From Notolepis coatsorum (taxonomy: Eukaryota > Chordata > Actinopteri > Aulopiformes > Paralepididae): DNA of 64,000 nucleotides. The stretch is taken from contig OZ020589.1 of the NCBI GenBank assembly GCA_963971535.1, positions 74,855,811-74,919,810 on the forward strand. Reading direction: 5' to 3'. The notes under the pieces were generated by a model. That model was not told where the DNA came from and did not search any database. It worked only from the letters and a program-made list of their open reading frames with translations. The position numbers and the translations under genes are program-made. Below, piece by piece: positions 21,186 through 31,554 of the stretch (the first letter of the stretch is position 1; each line of letters begins with the position of its first letter).

Positions 21186-22352
21186 TGTTATAATGTCAGC
21201 CTTATATACCTAGGATTAATATTGAGATGCAATATCTATGTTTTATAGGGCTGACCTTCAAAGCTTTTTTTGGCAATCGAAGCTTCTGGGCCGAGCTTCG
21301 ATTTTAATTCGAAACTTCGGGAAAAAAATTATATATATATATATATATTAATTATAATATATTATTATTATAATTTTTTTATCTTATGTTGTGGGACTTG
21401 TACAGCACTTTGGTAAACTTTGTTGTTTTTAAATGTGCTCTATAAATAAAGTGGATTGGATTAATTAATTAAGTAGCCCCTTTCGTGACTGTGACGCAGT
21501 CAACAAGGTTTCACTCGGCTACGCTGCCTGGGTGCAGTGGGGCTGCTCTCACAGCCAACGAAATGACATTACATAATTATGTTGCAACCTTCGTCTATCA
21601 AGCAAACAATTATATTATATTTAATTTATAATTATATCAGACAATGGACCTACAAAAGCAGATGATTACAATTAAATTAGCCAACTTGGTAACACATTAG
21701 TCATAGCAGCATAGGCATAGCCTTATTAATGTTTTGTGTGGCGTCGCCGTCGTGTACAACGATACTTACGTTTTTTAGGTGATTTGACAAAGTTGTTGTA
21801 GAGTTGTGATATGCCATTTTCTTCTGGCATATCTGGCACTCGGCTTTTTGGGCATTGTCTTTGCATATTTTAAAGTGTAACCACATGTCTGATGACTTCT
21901 TCGTCAACATGTCTGCTGCACATGTCCTTGTTGTTTTCAACACAGATAATCTCCACATGCTTGTTGTAGAGAGGTGGAGTCGAGGCGCAAGATTTTGGAG
22001 GCACATTTTTTTTTAAATAAATGTATTTTTTTTTAAACTTCGATTTTTTTTTTTAATGTTCGAAGCTTGTGCCATCGAACGAAGCTTCGAAGCTTCGAAG
22101 TATTTAAGACAGCCCTAATGTTTTCCCACCAGGGGGAGTTATCGGTTAAGGGATATTATTTTGAGGGCTACAGAGTGGTATGCGTGAGGTATTTCCGTAT
22201 CCGGTACCTGAGTTTTACATGACAGAGTAACGTGCGCTGTGTGTAAGACGCACCTGTTGTATAACCTTCCATGCTCCCGTTTTCAGTAAACTATAAAACC
22301 AAAGGGATCACAAGCGTGTCGTGTGGCTTTATTATTTATAGAGGTTACCACA
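21186..22352 (+). repeat. E1 3' LTR, split by a hAT element
   Basis: LTR sequence occupies 21186-21245 and 22118-22352. It matches the 5' LTR with about ten substitutions. The last bases are followed by the duplicated target ACAGC. Confidence 0.82.
21246..22117 (-). mobile_element. hAT element with BED-finger remnant, 872 bp
   Basis: The ends are TAGGGCTG...CAGCCCTA, with subterminal GAAGCTTCGA repeats at both ends. Flanks ATGTTTTA and ATGTTTTC are an 8-bp duplication with one mismatch; the intact 5' LTR of E1 reads ATGTTTTC at this site. On the minus strand at about 21900-21770 a frame reads SDMWLHFKICKDNAQK, then CQICQKKMAYH and TTTLSNHLKN, a BED zinc finger as in ZBED/hAT transposases. 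The catalytic part is missing. Confidence 0.85.
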
Positions 22353-22496
22353 ACAGCCTTTCGGGAATTACCCCAGACCACTCTAAAACCATACTTATAT
22401 TCACCACGGTATAACACGGGAACGTATGGATGAAAAAAGTAATTCTTTTTCACATACTGAATGATAGATAGTTGATGTCAAATGGGCAATAGTATT
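22353..22496 (+). repeat. TTAA-family unit, right part (continues 3240-3664)
   Basis: CTAAAACCATACTTATATTC, the ACGGTATAA block and a TGAATGATAGATA block match 51480-51580 closely. The unit is cut by an L2 fragment near 22497. Confidence 0.65.
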
Positions 22497-23080
22497 GTAA
22501 GGCTAAGAGAATAATCAAAGACTCCAGCCACCCAAACAACTGCCTCTTTGAACTGCTGCGGTCAGGCAAGCGATACCGGAGTATCATGGCAAGCACAGAG
22601 AGACTCAGAAGGAGCTTCTATCCCCAGGCCATCAGAATGCTCAATGACAATAACACTATGTAACAAACCATCAAATACACTCACAGCACACACATCCACA
22701 TGCACACACTCACTTTAAATAAACAACTCACTGCAGCACCCACTTTACCCTCTTTAGACACTTTAACACACTTTATATTTATTGGTTGAGATTTGCACTA
22801 CAACTCATGCCTCTCATTACACCTTACCCTAAATTGTACCGCATCCCATTTCTACATTGTACTGTATATTGTATTGTAACTCAGTTACTTTTTCTACTCT
22901 GCATTGTATTGTATGTAGGCTATATAGAACACTTTTGTTTACGTACTTTTGACTTCTATTTTATACTTATTTTATACGTATCTATTTTTATCTAGCACAC
23001 TCTCAGGAGCAAAACAAAAAGAAGCATTTCATATAAAAGTATTGTGTATTTTTGTATGACAACTATAATAAAGAAACCTG
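22497..23080 (+). mobile_element. L2 LINE 3' fragment
   Basis: The first 170 bases match the end of the L2 ORF at 39110-39260 (CGAACAACTGCC type, [11 protein letters not shown]). They are followed by the 3' untranslated part ending AATAAAGAAACCTGA. Severely 5'-truncated. Confidence 0.8.
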
Positions 23081-23117
23081 ATGAGACAGTGTTGCAGCCT
23101 ACAGCTGCTCTGGCACT

Positions 23118-23510
23118 CAGGCCTGGGTCAGTCCATCTCTACGTGTGCTGCTCAGGCCTGGGTCAGACCATCTCTACATTCAGGCCTGGGTCAAACCATC
23201 TCTATGTGTTGCTTAGTCTTGGGTTAACCATCTCTACATTCAGGCCTGGGTCAAACCATCTCTATGTGTTGATTAGGCCTGGGTCAGACCATCTGTACAT
23301 TCAGGCCTGGGTCAGACCATTTCTACATTCAGGCCTGGGTCAAACCATCTCTATGCGTTGCTTAGGCCTGGGTCAGACCATCTCTACATTCAGGCCTGGG
23401 TCAAACCATCTCTATGTGTTGCTTAGGCCTGGGTCAGACCATCGGTACATTCAGGCCTGGGTCAGACCATCTCTACATCCAGGCCTGGGTCAGACCATCT
23501 CTACATTCCG
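23118..23510 (+). repeat. minisatellite, about 13 units of two alternating types
   Basis: All units begin (C)AGGCCTGGGTCA. Type A (about 28 bp) ends CATCTCTACATT; type B (about 34 bp) ends CTCTATGTGTTGCTT. The order is roughly B-A-B-A-B-A-A-B-A-B-A-A-A, so a higher-order unit of about 62 bp is likely. No coding role is supported. Confidence 0.88.
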
Positions 23511-25680
23511 CTGAAGCCAAGTGGCTCTAGTGTTAGTCAGTTATCATTTTGGAATATGCAAAATCAGAAAATAAAAAATAGGACACCTCAACAGAGATAG
23601 AGAGTTTCCACCTCTATGAAATGTCTTGAGCTGATACAGAACAGACAAATAAAAGCACTTGGTTTTCCTTGGGGACATACAAACTAAGCTAGTGCTACTG
23701 CTGGGTCATGGAGCATAATAATGGGGGGGGGAACGTGCATTGTAGTAACACGCAAAGAGACAGATGTATGTAGGTCATAGGATAATTCAATTGACAACCA
23801 TGTCACCATGCAGACAGCTGTTGCCGCTCAAAGCGCTTTTTTTTTATTACAACATACTTTGGTCTATGTAGATAATAGATAAGATAAGTCTTGGCTCTGG
23901 TTGCTAAATCTGGTCCGCTCTCGCCTCCTGTCACTTCACTTCCACAGATGGTCTTCCAAAAAAACCTGAAACTACTTCTACTGATAAATGTAATTGGCTG
24001 GTGCTCTTGTCACTTTGAGCAGCAGGCGCAAAATAAATATTCATAACCCGATTGGTTCTCATTCATATTTACAACTTCACGTCAGGGCCCTTAGCTATAA
24101 TACTACTCGGCAAACTTATCCTGCACTAACTAGCCGACACTGTTTCTCTCGTCTCACTGTCCGCTATCTTTGAGTTGGGTTGGATATATCATACCTGTAA
24201 GCCTAAGTGTTATCGCTTATCGGTAGTTTTGTCCGTTTTATTGCATGGGGTTATTATTTTGCATTCATTCACGTACCTCCTCCGGCGCTTATCCCGCGCG
24301 CTATTTATAGCTGGACGTCCCGCTTTGTGACAGCAACGAATACTTTGACCAGATATGGTTTCCTTTCGAGCCGCCCGGAGTCGCACTGTGCAGCCGCTTT
24401 GGTACCAAGCAGAGAAGCCAGATTCCGAGTTTTACTAAACTAAATTGTCCATGTCCCCAAAGATATCCTTGGACGTTGACAAGTCAGAAGTCTTGAGTCC
24501 TACTCCTTTGAACTCCCCCCCTCAACTTGTCTTCCAGTGGCCGCAGAGCTGCTCCTCTCCTCTCCCGCAAAGGCAAAGTCATCTGCGAGGTGGATCCTCC
24601 CCCCGACACACGGCTGCCCTGTCACTCAACTGATGTCATGTGCGCGTCTCACCGAGGAGCGCCGCTTCTGTATTATGTGCGCGTTAAGTCTGCTGCAGCT
24701 GCAGACGCACATACTATTATCTCAATTTCAATAACATTTGGATGTAATCAAGTTCAGGGTAAATATAAAAGATAATTATACATTATTCTAAGAAAGATGG
24801 CTGCTAGAAGGAAGGCCAAGCCACAACCAAACCTTACCAGCATTTAGCTGGTTGATATCTTACATTTTCCAACAATGCATAAACTGACTAAGCTGACATA
24901 GTTTCAGTACTTATTTTTTAATAAAATAACACAATGTTCATATAGAATTGTTAGCAGAATCTTTTCTTTTAAAACCATACCGTAAATGCTCAAGTATTTT
25001 TATTATGATTGCCATTTGTGAACATGAACTATCTTCAGAGTGGGAGCAGCACTGGGGGGAAACATTTGCTGAAATGACACGAATCAAAAGCTCATAAGGG
25101 GCCATTAAACACTTAAGTCATAAGACTTTTTCAAACTTGTTTCATGGTCAAGGTCAAAGTCAGTAGTAGCAGGTACCACATACAGTTCCGTACAGGATTG
25201 GGAAGCCCTAAGGAATCCCTCTAAAATATCCCATTACGACACAAAGACCTTGAAGAACAAGGTGCATACAGCATACAGTAGAGAATGGAATAAAGTCTTA
25301 ATGAGGTTAAAACTCCAGCAACACTAAAATGCAATAATTGCATTTTGATAGGATGTCAAGCACTTCTATTCTGAAAATGGCTCAGAACCCCCGCCCCCAG
25401 TACATTGAAATGGCTATCACATGAATAGTTGGGCCCATCGGATCTACATGAGTCTCAGCTTTCCAGTAATACCAGATTTATACAAATTCAAGACAGTTTA
25501 GGGACCACAGTATGGGGAAATAGGAAAATGTTTTTTTTTGTTAAATAAGCAAAAATAACAGGGTATGCCCCAAAACTGTATGGGATTAGCATAAATTGGG
25601 CATGTCTGTAAAGGAGCCCTTTAGAGATAGAACTATCTTTATTCAGATATCTTGAGGTGGGAGGTCAAGGGACCCCCAAG
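23511..25680. other. long stretch with no supported gene
   Basis: No repeat ends or convincing coding region were recognised. Open frames at 24207-24775 are GC-richer than their surroundings and contain a TATAATACT-like motif upstream (about 24100). They do not resemble a known protein. An unannotated first exon or promoter cannot be excluded. Confidence 0.4.
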
Positions 25681-25683
25681 TTA

Positions 25684-25689
25684 TTTATT
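25684..25689 (-). promoter_or_regulatory. candidate tdrd7 polyadenylation signal
   Basis: AATAAA on the minus strand, about 330 bases beyond the tdrd7 stop codon. It is the first AATAAA on that strand after the stop that was noticed. Transcript data would be needed to confirm use. Confidence 0.3.
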
Positions 25690-26018
25690 TAGTTATTTTC
25701 TTTCAAAAAAATATTTGGGGATGTCTTGGATTTGGTACAAATGTTTGCTCTCTTTGGCAGAGCTGTTTAGCAAGCTGTGATGGCATAGACAGCTCTGCAT
25801 AGGCTTGTGTGGCCTTGCAACATAGGGTAAATGGAAGACAAATGGCCTGCATTCTTTAACTTTAAAATGATTTAATAAACAAAATAATAAATTCACAAAA
25901 TAACTATGTACAGTCATGCAAAACAAAACACTCAAACCAAAACAAATAGCTCAATTGAGATTTTTTTTTATAACTATAGAGGACAAAGATGAAGAGGGAG
26001 GAGAAGACGGGGTCCGTC

Positions 26019-26242
26019 CTACAGCTTGTCCACCACGTTTGCCATGATGTTGTGGATCCAGACGTCCTCATTCTGGCTGGTGTCCACCAAGTGGACAGTC
26101 ACCTTGCGCTCCCATGCCTGACACTTTACCCCGGACTCAGACTCGTCCTGGACACTCATCATGAGGGCTACAAGCGGCCGCTCCTCCACGTGTTTCCTGA
26201 ACACCATAGAGGCCTCCACTGACCACTGTTGCTGCTCCACAC
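26019..26242 (-). CDS. tdrd7: tdrd7, terminal coding exon
   Basis: TDRD7 is a germ-granule (nuage) protein with N-terminal LOTUS domains and three Tudor domains. Members of the family act in piRNA/post-transcriptional control in germ cells and also in lens. This exon starts after a pyrimidine-rich acceptor (CTCTCCCAG) and completes a glycine codon begun in exon 40058-39898, giving [18 protein letters not shown]. The peptide continues [16 protein letters not shown], then [18 protein letters not shown], and ends [10 protein letters not shown] with stop TAG at 26021-26019. Human TDRD7 ends in a very similar WSEEASMVF...VVYLVDTS...IH tail (recalled, not searched). Exon length 224 bp keeps phase. 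Paralogue a or b cannot be told. Confidence 0.88.
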
Positions 26243-26536
26243 CTGGGAGAGGGGTGAGAAAGAGAGAAAGAATGAAAGAAAGAGTGAGACCAAAAGAGAG
26301 AATGGAGGAAGTGAAGGATGAGGAGGATGTTCGTTTGGGTAGATTCACACAAAGCATTTCTAGCGTGTTGATGGCTTGAAAGAACAGCTGTCGGAATTCC
26401 AGAGATGTCCAGTGTTGGGTGTGGCCAGCCAGCTCCTGTTTGCACGCTCACTCTATACAAACTGGTAACACTGCATCGCAGCATAGAACTAATGACAAAA
26501 ACAACATCAGACTCAGAAATTTATGTATATATATAT

Positions 26537-26893
26537 TAGTGCTGTCAGGCGATTACATTTTTTTATCTAATTAATTACAGGATTTGTAATTAATTCATCT
26601 AATTAATCGCATTTTAATCGCATAACCATTTTAGGCCTGATATTCTATAATCATATTTCAAATTGCATGTGTCCGGATGGCAGAATTCAGTACTGCATCT
26701 ACAAAACCTTCCGTTTAATCATCTTCCCTTTATTCCTTTGCTTAGATTTTTTTTTATTGATATTCTCATTTGGTTCATTACAATTTACTCAAGCCTAGTA
26801 ACAGACAGTATTTCTGACACTGGGAATACATTACCTGAGATCCATAGATGTCCTGAGAATCAGATACCAAGAACATGCAAATGGACCATTTAA
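26537..26893 (+). mobile_element. MITE, hAT-type end TAGTGCTGTCAGGCGATT
   Basis: It starts TAGTGCTGTCAGGCGATT and continues with AATTAATCGCATTTTAATCG. The same sequence occurs inverted at 30335-30747, and a piece without the end lies at 35546-35870. A similar end (GGCTGTCAAAG and TAATCGATTG) defines the element at 47529-48189. The right boundary is not certain. Confidence 0.6.
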
Positions 26894-26977
26894 TACTTCA
26901 TAATGTTTCATGCAATTAAAAAGTAAATATATATTTAGTACACATGATTTATTTATTTTAAATAAGTGAATTTTCCT

Positions 26978-27958
26978 TTTTGATAAGAAAGTCTAGTGCT
27001 GGTTGAGCATATGCATACTTTGTTGCCTTTGTCTATAATGTGGCCACAAAAATAGAAAAGGTTTAATTATTTTGTTTGTTTGCATAATACTTTGACAAAT
27101 GTTGCCTATATTTTTCAGTCAGTTCGGTCTTTGTGTGCCAAACATTATTAAAAGGTAAACCTTTTTTTTACCAAATAAATGAGATGCATGTTTAAATCAT
27201 TAAAACCAAACTCAGGCTCTACAACAGCAATGTTAAGTCTGTCCTGCTATATGGCTCAGAGTGCTGGAGAGTAACAAAACAGGATATGAGAAAGGTTGAC
27301 GTCTTCCACAATAGCTGCTTACGTAGGATCTGCAACATCTTTTGGCCAAATAGAATCTCGAATGAGGAACTTTATAAGAAGACAGGCAGCTTGCATATGT
27401 CCCTTGAGATAAGGAGACAGAGGTTAAGATGGCTCGGCCATGTATTGAGGATGCCCAATGAAAGGTTACCCAAAGTTGCCTTGAGATGGACCCCAGTTGG
27501 GAAGAGAAAGAGGGGTAGACCAAAGAACACCTGGCGAAGGACAGTGATGATGGAGCTGAAGGAGATGGGTCTTTCCTGGGACGAAGCGCAGGCCAAAGCA
27601 CGAGACAGGATTCAGTGGCAGTGTATGATTGCGGCCTTATGCCCCAACCGGGACGAAGAGGATAAGTAAGTAAGTGCCTCCCCTCTCTCTCCTAGCTCTA
27701 ACCGTCACTGTCAAAATAATGTGCCCGATGTCAAACTGCCTCATTCTTTCAGTTTTTGCATGACTACGTCCTTGAGAATAACTGAAAAGTTGGATTATCT
27801 TTAGGCTATATATCTTATGCTGATGTATATGGTATTTTTGGAGTGTTACATTTAAAAAATAAAAAAAAACATATCGAACCGAACCGAACCAAAAACCGTG
27901 AAACCAAAACAGTGATACGAACCGAACCGTAGATTTTGTGAACCGTTCCACCCCTAAT
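26978..27958 (-). mobile_element. MITE with AGGGGTGGAACGGTTCAC end, interrupted by a LINE piece
   Basis: Read on the minus strand it starts near 27956 with TAGGGGTGGAACGGTTCACA and ACCGAACC-rich sequence. It ends near 26980 at AAGTCTAGTGCTGG. A second, plus-strand copy lies at about 52126-52407 (TAGGGGTGGTTCACAAAATC to GCACTAGACTTTCC). The RTE-like LINE at 27200-27677 splits it. Confidence 0.55.
27200..27677 (+). mobile_element. RTE-like LINE 3' end with RT C-terminal frame
   Basis: One open frame reads VKSVLLYGSECWRVTK, then RRQRLRWLGHVLRMPNERLP, then KRGRPKNTWRRTVMMELK and ends CPNRDEEDK before a TAAG/TAAGTAAG tail. This end region and a short tandem tail are typical of RTE-clade LINEs such as fish Rex3. 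Only about 150 codons of the C-terminus remain. Confidence 0.75.
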
Positions 27959-28168
27959 ACATACACACACTGTATCAAAAGCTTAAACTCATTCGAACCA
28001 ACAGCTAGTGTTGTCATGATACTGGAATTTTCTACTTCGATACAATATCTTGAAAAATATAGACTTTCGATATCACTGGGCCCTGTTCAGTTTCTTAGCT
28101 CCTTATTTGTTTGCATCATATGTTGTTGTTGTTCAAATACAGCTGATGGGGTTAGCGTAGGCTGTGAG

Positions 28169-28626
28169 TAGGGTTGGGTACCTTTCATTTGAACCGAAAC
28201 CCAACGGTACCTTTAGTCTCTAAAAATGTAATCTAACTACCTCAGTTGTAAAAAAAAAATAAAAATTATTCCAACCTTCAAATAATTTATCATTATTATT
28301 TATTTAGAACAATTTGTTAATATATATATATAATATTGCAGCGGGCGTCATCTGCATCTAGCTTTGTAAAGTGTAACAACACATGCAACCGTTTTTGGCT
28401 TGCCATTGCCCCGACTGCTTTGTTGTTGAATAAAGTAAAATCCTAGGTAAGCGTGTATTGCGAGTGTGAACGTTGACGTGAATGTGCGGCACACTTAATC
28501 ATAGGTTAAAAAAAAAAAAGATAATAATATTTAACCGAAATGTGGCACCGTTGGATCTCACGTGAATCGGTACCGACGTGATTCGGTCGGTACCCTTAAA
28601 AGTACCTGATTCGGTACCCATCCCTA
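28169..28626. mobile_element. hAT MITE, 458 bp, TSD GCTGTGAG
   Basis: The ends are TAGGGTTGGGTACC and GGTACCCATCCCTA. Exact 8-bp duplications GCTGTGAG lie at 28161-28168 and 28627-28634. An internal block (CGGCTTGCCATTGCCCCGAC type, about 28390-28470) also occurs inside the hAT at 41575-42862 (about 42690-42770). Confidence 0.88.
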
Positions 28627-28671
28627 GCTGTGAGTGTTGTTTTAAATGTGGGCTGAACTTCTCAGCTTCTC

Positions 28672-29434
28672 TTAACACATTGTGCGCCAATGACGGCGTA
28701 AGTCGTTATTGCCCGCCATGCGTTGAACACCAACGTCGTAAATCGTTATTGGGAGATATATTGTGGCGTGGATCAATATACACTCGAGTGCATTAGGATC
28801 GCTTTCGAAATGCAATAATCGATATGATTTCGGCGTTTATTGCGCCATACAAACCGGAAATTGATCTAGGAGATCGACGTCAAATAATGGGATATTTTTT
28901 CTCCAGTCTCATCGGCGAACGGTAAGAGGACACTAACGTTATTTTCAGCCCGATTGTCCATTTCTTTGTTTGCAATCAGTCTGATCAATATATCAACCCA
29001 TACTAAATAAAGCAGTTACTGACGATCAAGGAATTATAAACGACCCCCCCCCCCCTTTCCTTCATGCATGATGAAGCATAATGTATACCGATCATATACA
29101 TTTTAATTGTTTAATATAGTGTGTATAGGAAAGAAACGGCAATCGATCATATGCGTCAGGGCCTATAACTAGCGTTTTTGGAATTACAGCAGAAAAGCTT
29201 AAAAACACTAATATTCTCAACAGTATTAACACAACAATGTATGAATGAAAAAATATAACATTCCCACATCCGGAACGATAGATAATCGATGTTGAATGGG
29301 CCATAGTAATGCAGATATAGCTATAATATTTAAAAAGTTATAGCCCTGCAAAGAAGGTAGACATCTCCATAGGCTTACAGCGGTGGCAGACTGGGTATAA
29401 TGATGGGCATACTGCGTGGCAATCAATGTGTTAA
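28672..29434 (+). mobile_element. TTAA-family unit (piggyBac-like, non-autonomous)
   Basis: Left end TTAACACATTGTGCGCCAAT; right end, inverted, TTAACACATTGATTGCCACG. It contains the family's GGTAAGAGG donor-like site at 28919, the ATAAACGACCCCCCC tract (29036-29054), and the AATGGGCCATAGTAATG and TTATAGCCCTGCAAA blocks near the right end. It shares its right TTAA (29431-29434) with the next unit. No transposase is seen. Confidence 0.75.
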
Positions 29435-30304
29435 CACTTTAACTGCCACACACGAGATATCTCGGGTTTCCAATAGTTATGTTGAAAGCCACTCACGAGA
29501 TTTCTCTGTTTTTTTTTTTATTTGTAGCGATCTGAAATCATATTGCATCACGCGAGCCTACCCGAGCACCGCCGGTGATCATATGTGGAAAAAAGCGCCC
29601 CCTATCGTCTCCCAGATGACAAGGGATTTTGGAATGGACTCAATGAAAATGGATGGGGGAAAAAATCCGGTACTCCACATTTTCCAGTCCACTGATCCAG
29701 CCGGGGTTACCACAGTTCATTCTGGAGCCTCTCAGCCCCGCGGAATCATGTACTGCACTGTATACACGTTGGATCCATACACTTCTCGATTTCTTCGAAT
29801 GGTGATCAGGAATTGGAATATACCAGTTGGATACCATCTGATGTCAGGTAAGGAATCTATGTTATCAGTGTTAGGATAATCAGACTAATTTTGATGAAGA
29901 TATGGGCTGTTTTGTGAAATGGGCTCTTTCGGTTTCACTGGAAAAGTCCAAGAGGAAATGAACACGCGAATGTGCTTGCGTGCACGTATAATATTGATCA
30001 TCTAGTGTTTATTTGAAAACGATTCATAAATAGGCCGACGAATATCGACGTTCTGGAATATTCCAGTAAAAGACGATTATCACAGAATGGTCTAGAATGA
30101 ACTGTTTTTTATTTCAAAACGGGTGCTTTTCAAAATGCTCTGAAACGGAAATGAAGCGATAAAAAACCAATCTGCCTTGACAGCACTGACTGGAAAATAG
30201 TCTTTGATAAGCGACGGGCAGATTAGACACATAGCCATAATTTAAAACATAGATTAGGCGATATTAACGTTAACATTGAAGTGGACCGTGGCATCGAGGG
30301 GGTA
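29431..30304 (+). mobile_element. TTAA-family unit, abutting the previous one
   Basis: It starts TTAACACTTTAACTGCCACA. It holds the block CGATCTGAAATCATATTGCA, a ~135-codon open frame and CATCTGATGTCAGGTAAGG at about 29838-29856, the donor-like site. The right end (GTGGCATCGAGGGGGTAA) is decayed. The unit is nearly collinear with 52408-55042 and gives the empty sites for two insertions there. Confidence 0.7.
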
Positions 30305-30334
30305 AAAATAAATCTCATTCATTCCATAAGAACT

Positions 30335-30747
30335 TTTTTTTTTTTTGTCCATTTGCATGTTCTTGGCATCTGATTCTAGGGACATCTATGGATCTCAGGG
30401 AATGTATTCCCAGTGTCAGGAATATTGTGTCCGTTACTAGGCTTGAGTAAATTGTAATGAACCAAATGAGAATATCAATTAATTTTTTTTTACTGAATAA
30501 CACCATGCTAAAATTGACTAGACCTGAAAAATCTAAGCAAGTGAATAAAGGGAAGATGAATAAACAGAAGGTTTTGTAGATACAGTACTGAATTCCCCCA
30601 TCCGGACAAATGCAATTTGAAATATGATTATAGAATATAAAATATCAGGCCTAAAATAGTTATGCAATTAAAATGCGATTAATTAGATTAATTAATTACA
30701 AATCCTGTAATTAATTAGATACATTTTTGAATCGCCTAACAGCACTA
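30335..30747 (-). mobile_element. MITE, inverted copy of 26537-26893
   Basis: It ends TAACAGCACTA at 30747 and reads on the minus strand like the copy at 26537, with a 40-base extra piece near 30490-30530. Its far boundary is not defined. Confidence 0.6.
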
Positions 30748-31382
30748 ATAGTTTCCTTACCTGGTCTCTGATGTAATGCAAGAAAAATTATCCAAATATC
30801 TGGTCGCCATTCCAGTTATCCACAGCGATCCTGTCTCCGACGTTGTTGGGCATTGCACTTCAACGGGCAGGCGGGGTCAGTAGTCCAAACCATCCCTACA
30901 AGCGTGTGTTTTGCCGGAGTGTTTAGGACCCGCCCCCACGCCGCAGCTCGGTAGAGAAAAGAAACTAACCCGTTTCTAACGGGGTGCAATAATGGCCGAA
31001 GGCGTTAGAGAGCGGTATAAGACAGTCTGCCAGCTCAGACACATTCAGTACAGCATGCACAAGGTGCCCCGCTGAATTATGAATGGCAATAGCGAATAAA
31101 ATAAATACTGTGAGAAAAACATAGATCTACGTTTCCGGCAACCAAATGGTTAAAGGCGGAAGTAAAGCAAGCTGTCATACGTGTGTAGTCCCATGAACGG
31201 GAAAACCCAGGGCTTTCGAATTTCATAAAACTACACTTCCTAGCTCACGCCAGCCCCCGTCAATCATCTGACTTCCAGCGCAAACTTTTCTTTTTAATGT
31301 TATTTCGGGATCATATCTCACGGGTTGAAAAAATCTGAACGTTATTGCCATAAAATAGAATGTAGTTTGTGTTTGTTTCTTT
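30748..31382. other. unassigned stretch with GC-box-like sequence
   Basis: A GC-rich patch (GACCCGCCCCCACGCCGCAG, about 30930-30950) precedes an ATG at 30991 with a good context. The frame closes after 27 codons (MAEGVRERYKTVCQL...). No repeat end was recognised. It might be a small promoter or exon, but nothing supports a function. Confidence 0.3.
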
Positions 31383-31554
31383 ACACTACACCACTAAGGT
31401 ACCCATGTACATGTCGAAATTCTTCCCAAAAATCAGTGAATACCACGACCACAACACCAGAGGGAGTTCCACAAATCATGTTCAACCCAGATTTGGCACA
31501 AACAAGTAGGGCCGGGCGATATGACGATATTATATAAATATCGGGTACAGTTCA

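Larger units (their letters stand above)
3665..22352 (+). mobile_element. E1: old Ty3/Gypsy LTR element hosting a deep insertion nest
   Basis: The 5' LTR (3665-3955) and 3' LTR (21186-22352, split by a hAT) both begin TGTTATAATGTCAGCC. The whole is flanked by ACAGC (3660-3664 and 22353-22357). Parts visible are gag, two zinc knuckles, protease, reverse transcriptase, RNase H and integrase. A purine-rich tract (21173-21185) precedes the 3' LTR. The LTRs differ by about ten substitutions in roughly 290 bases, so E1 is the oldest LTR element of the nest. It is a broken fossil with several breaks, not counting the insertions described separately. Confidence 0.85.

Noticed and set aside
23118-23510. 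Possible CRISPR-like array
   Set aside because: Units are contiguous and vary in both parts, with no unique spacers and no cas genes; it is a vertebrate minisatellite.
24207-24775. Overlapping open frames in a GC-richer patch as a gene
   Set aside because: The three frames overlap, none resembles a protein family, and no splice pattern is evident.
26161-26379. Plus-strand ORF over the last tdrd7 exon
   Set aside because: Antisense shadow of a well-supported coding exon with correct splice sites.
30991-31074. A 27-codon ORF with good start context after a GC-rich patch
   Set aside because: Too short, no recognisable relative and no downstream donor at its end; kept only as a note in an unassigned stretch.
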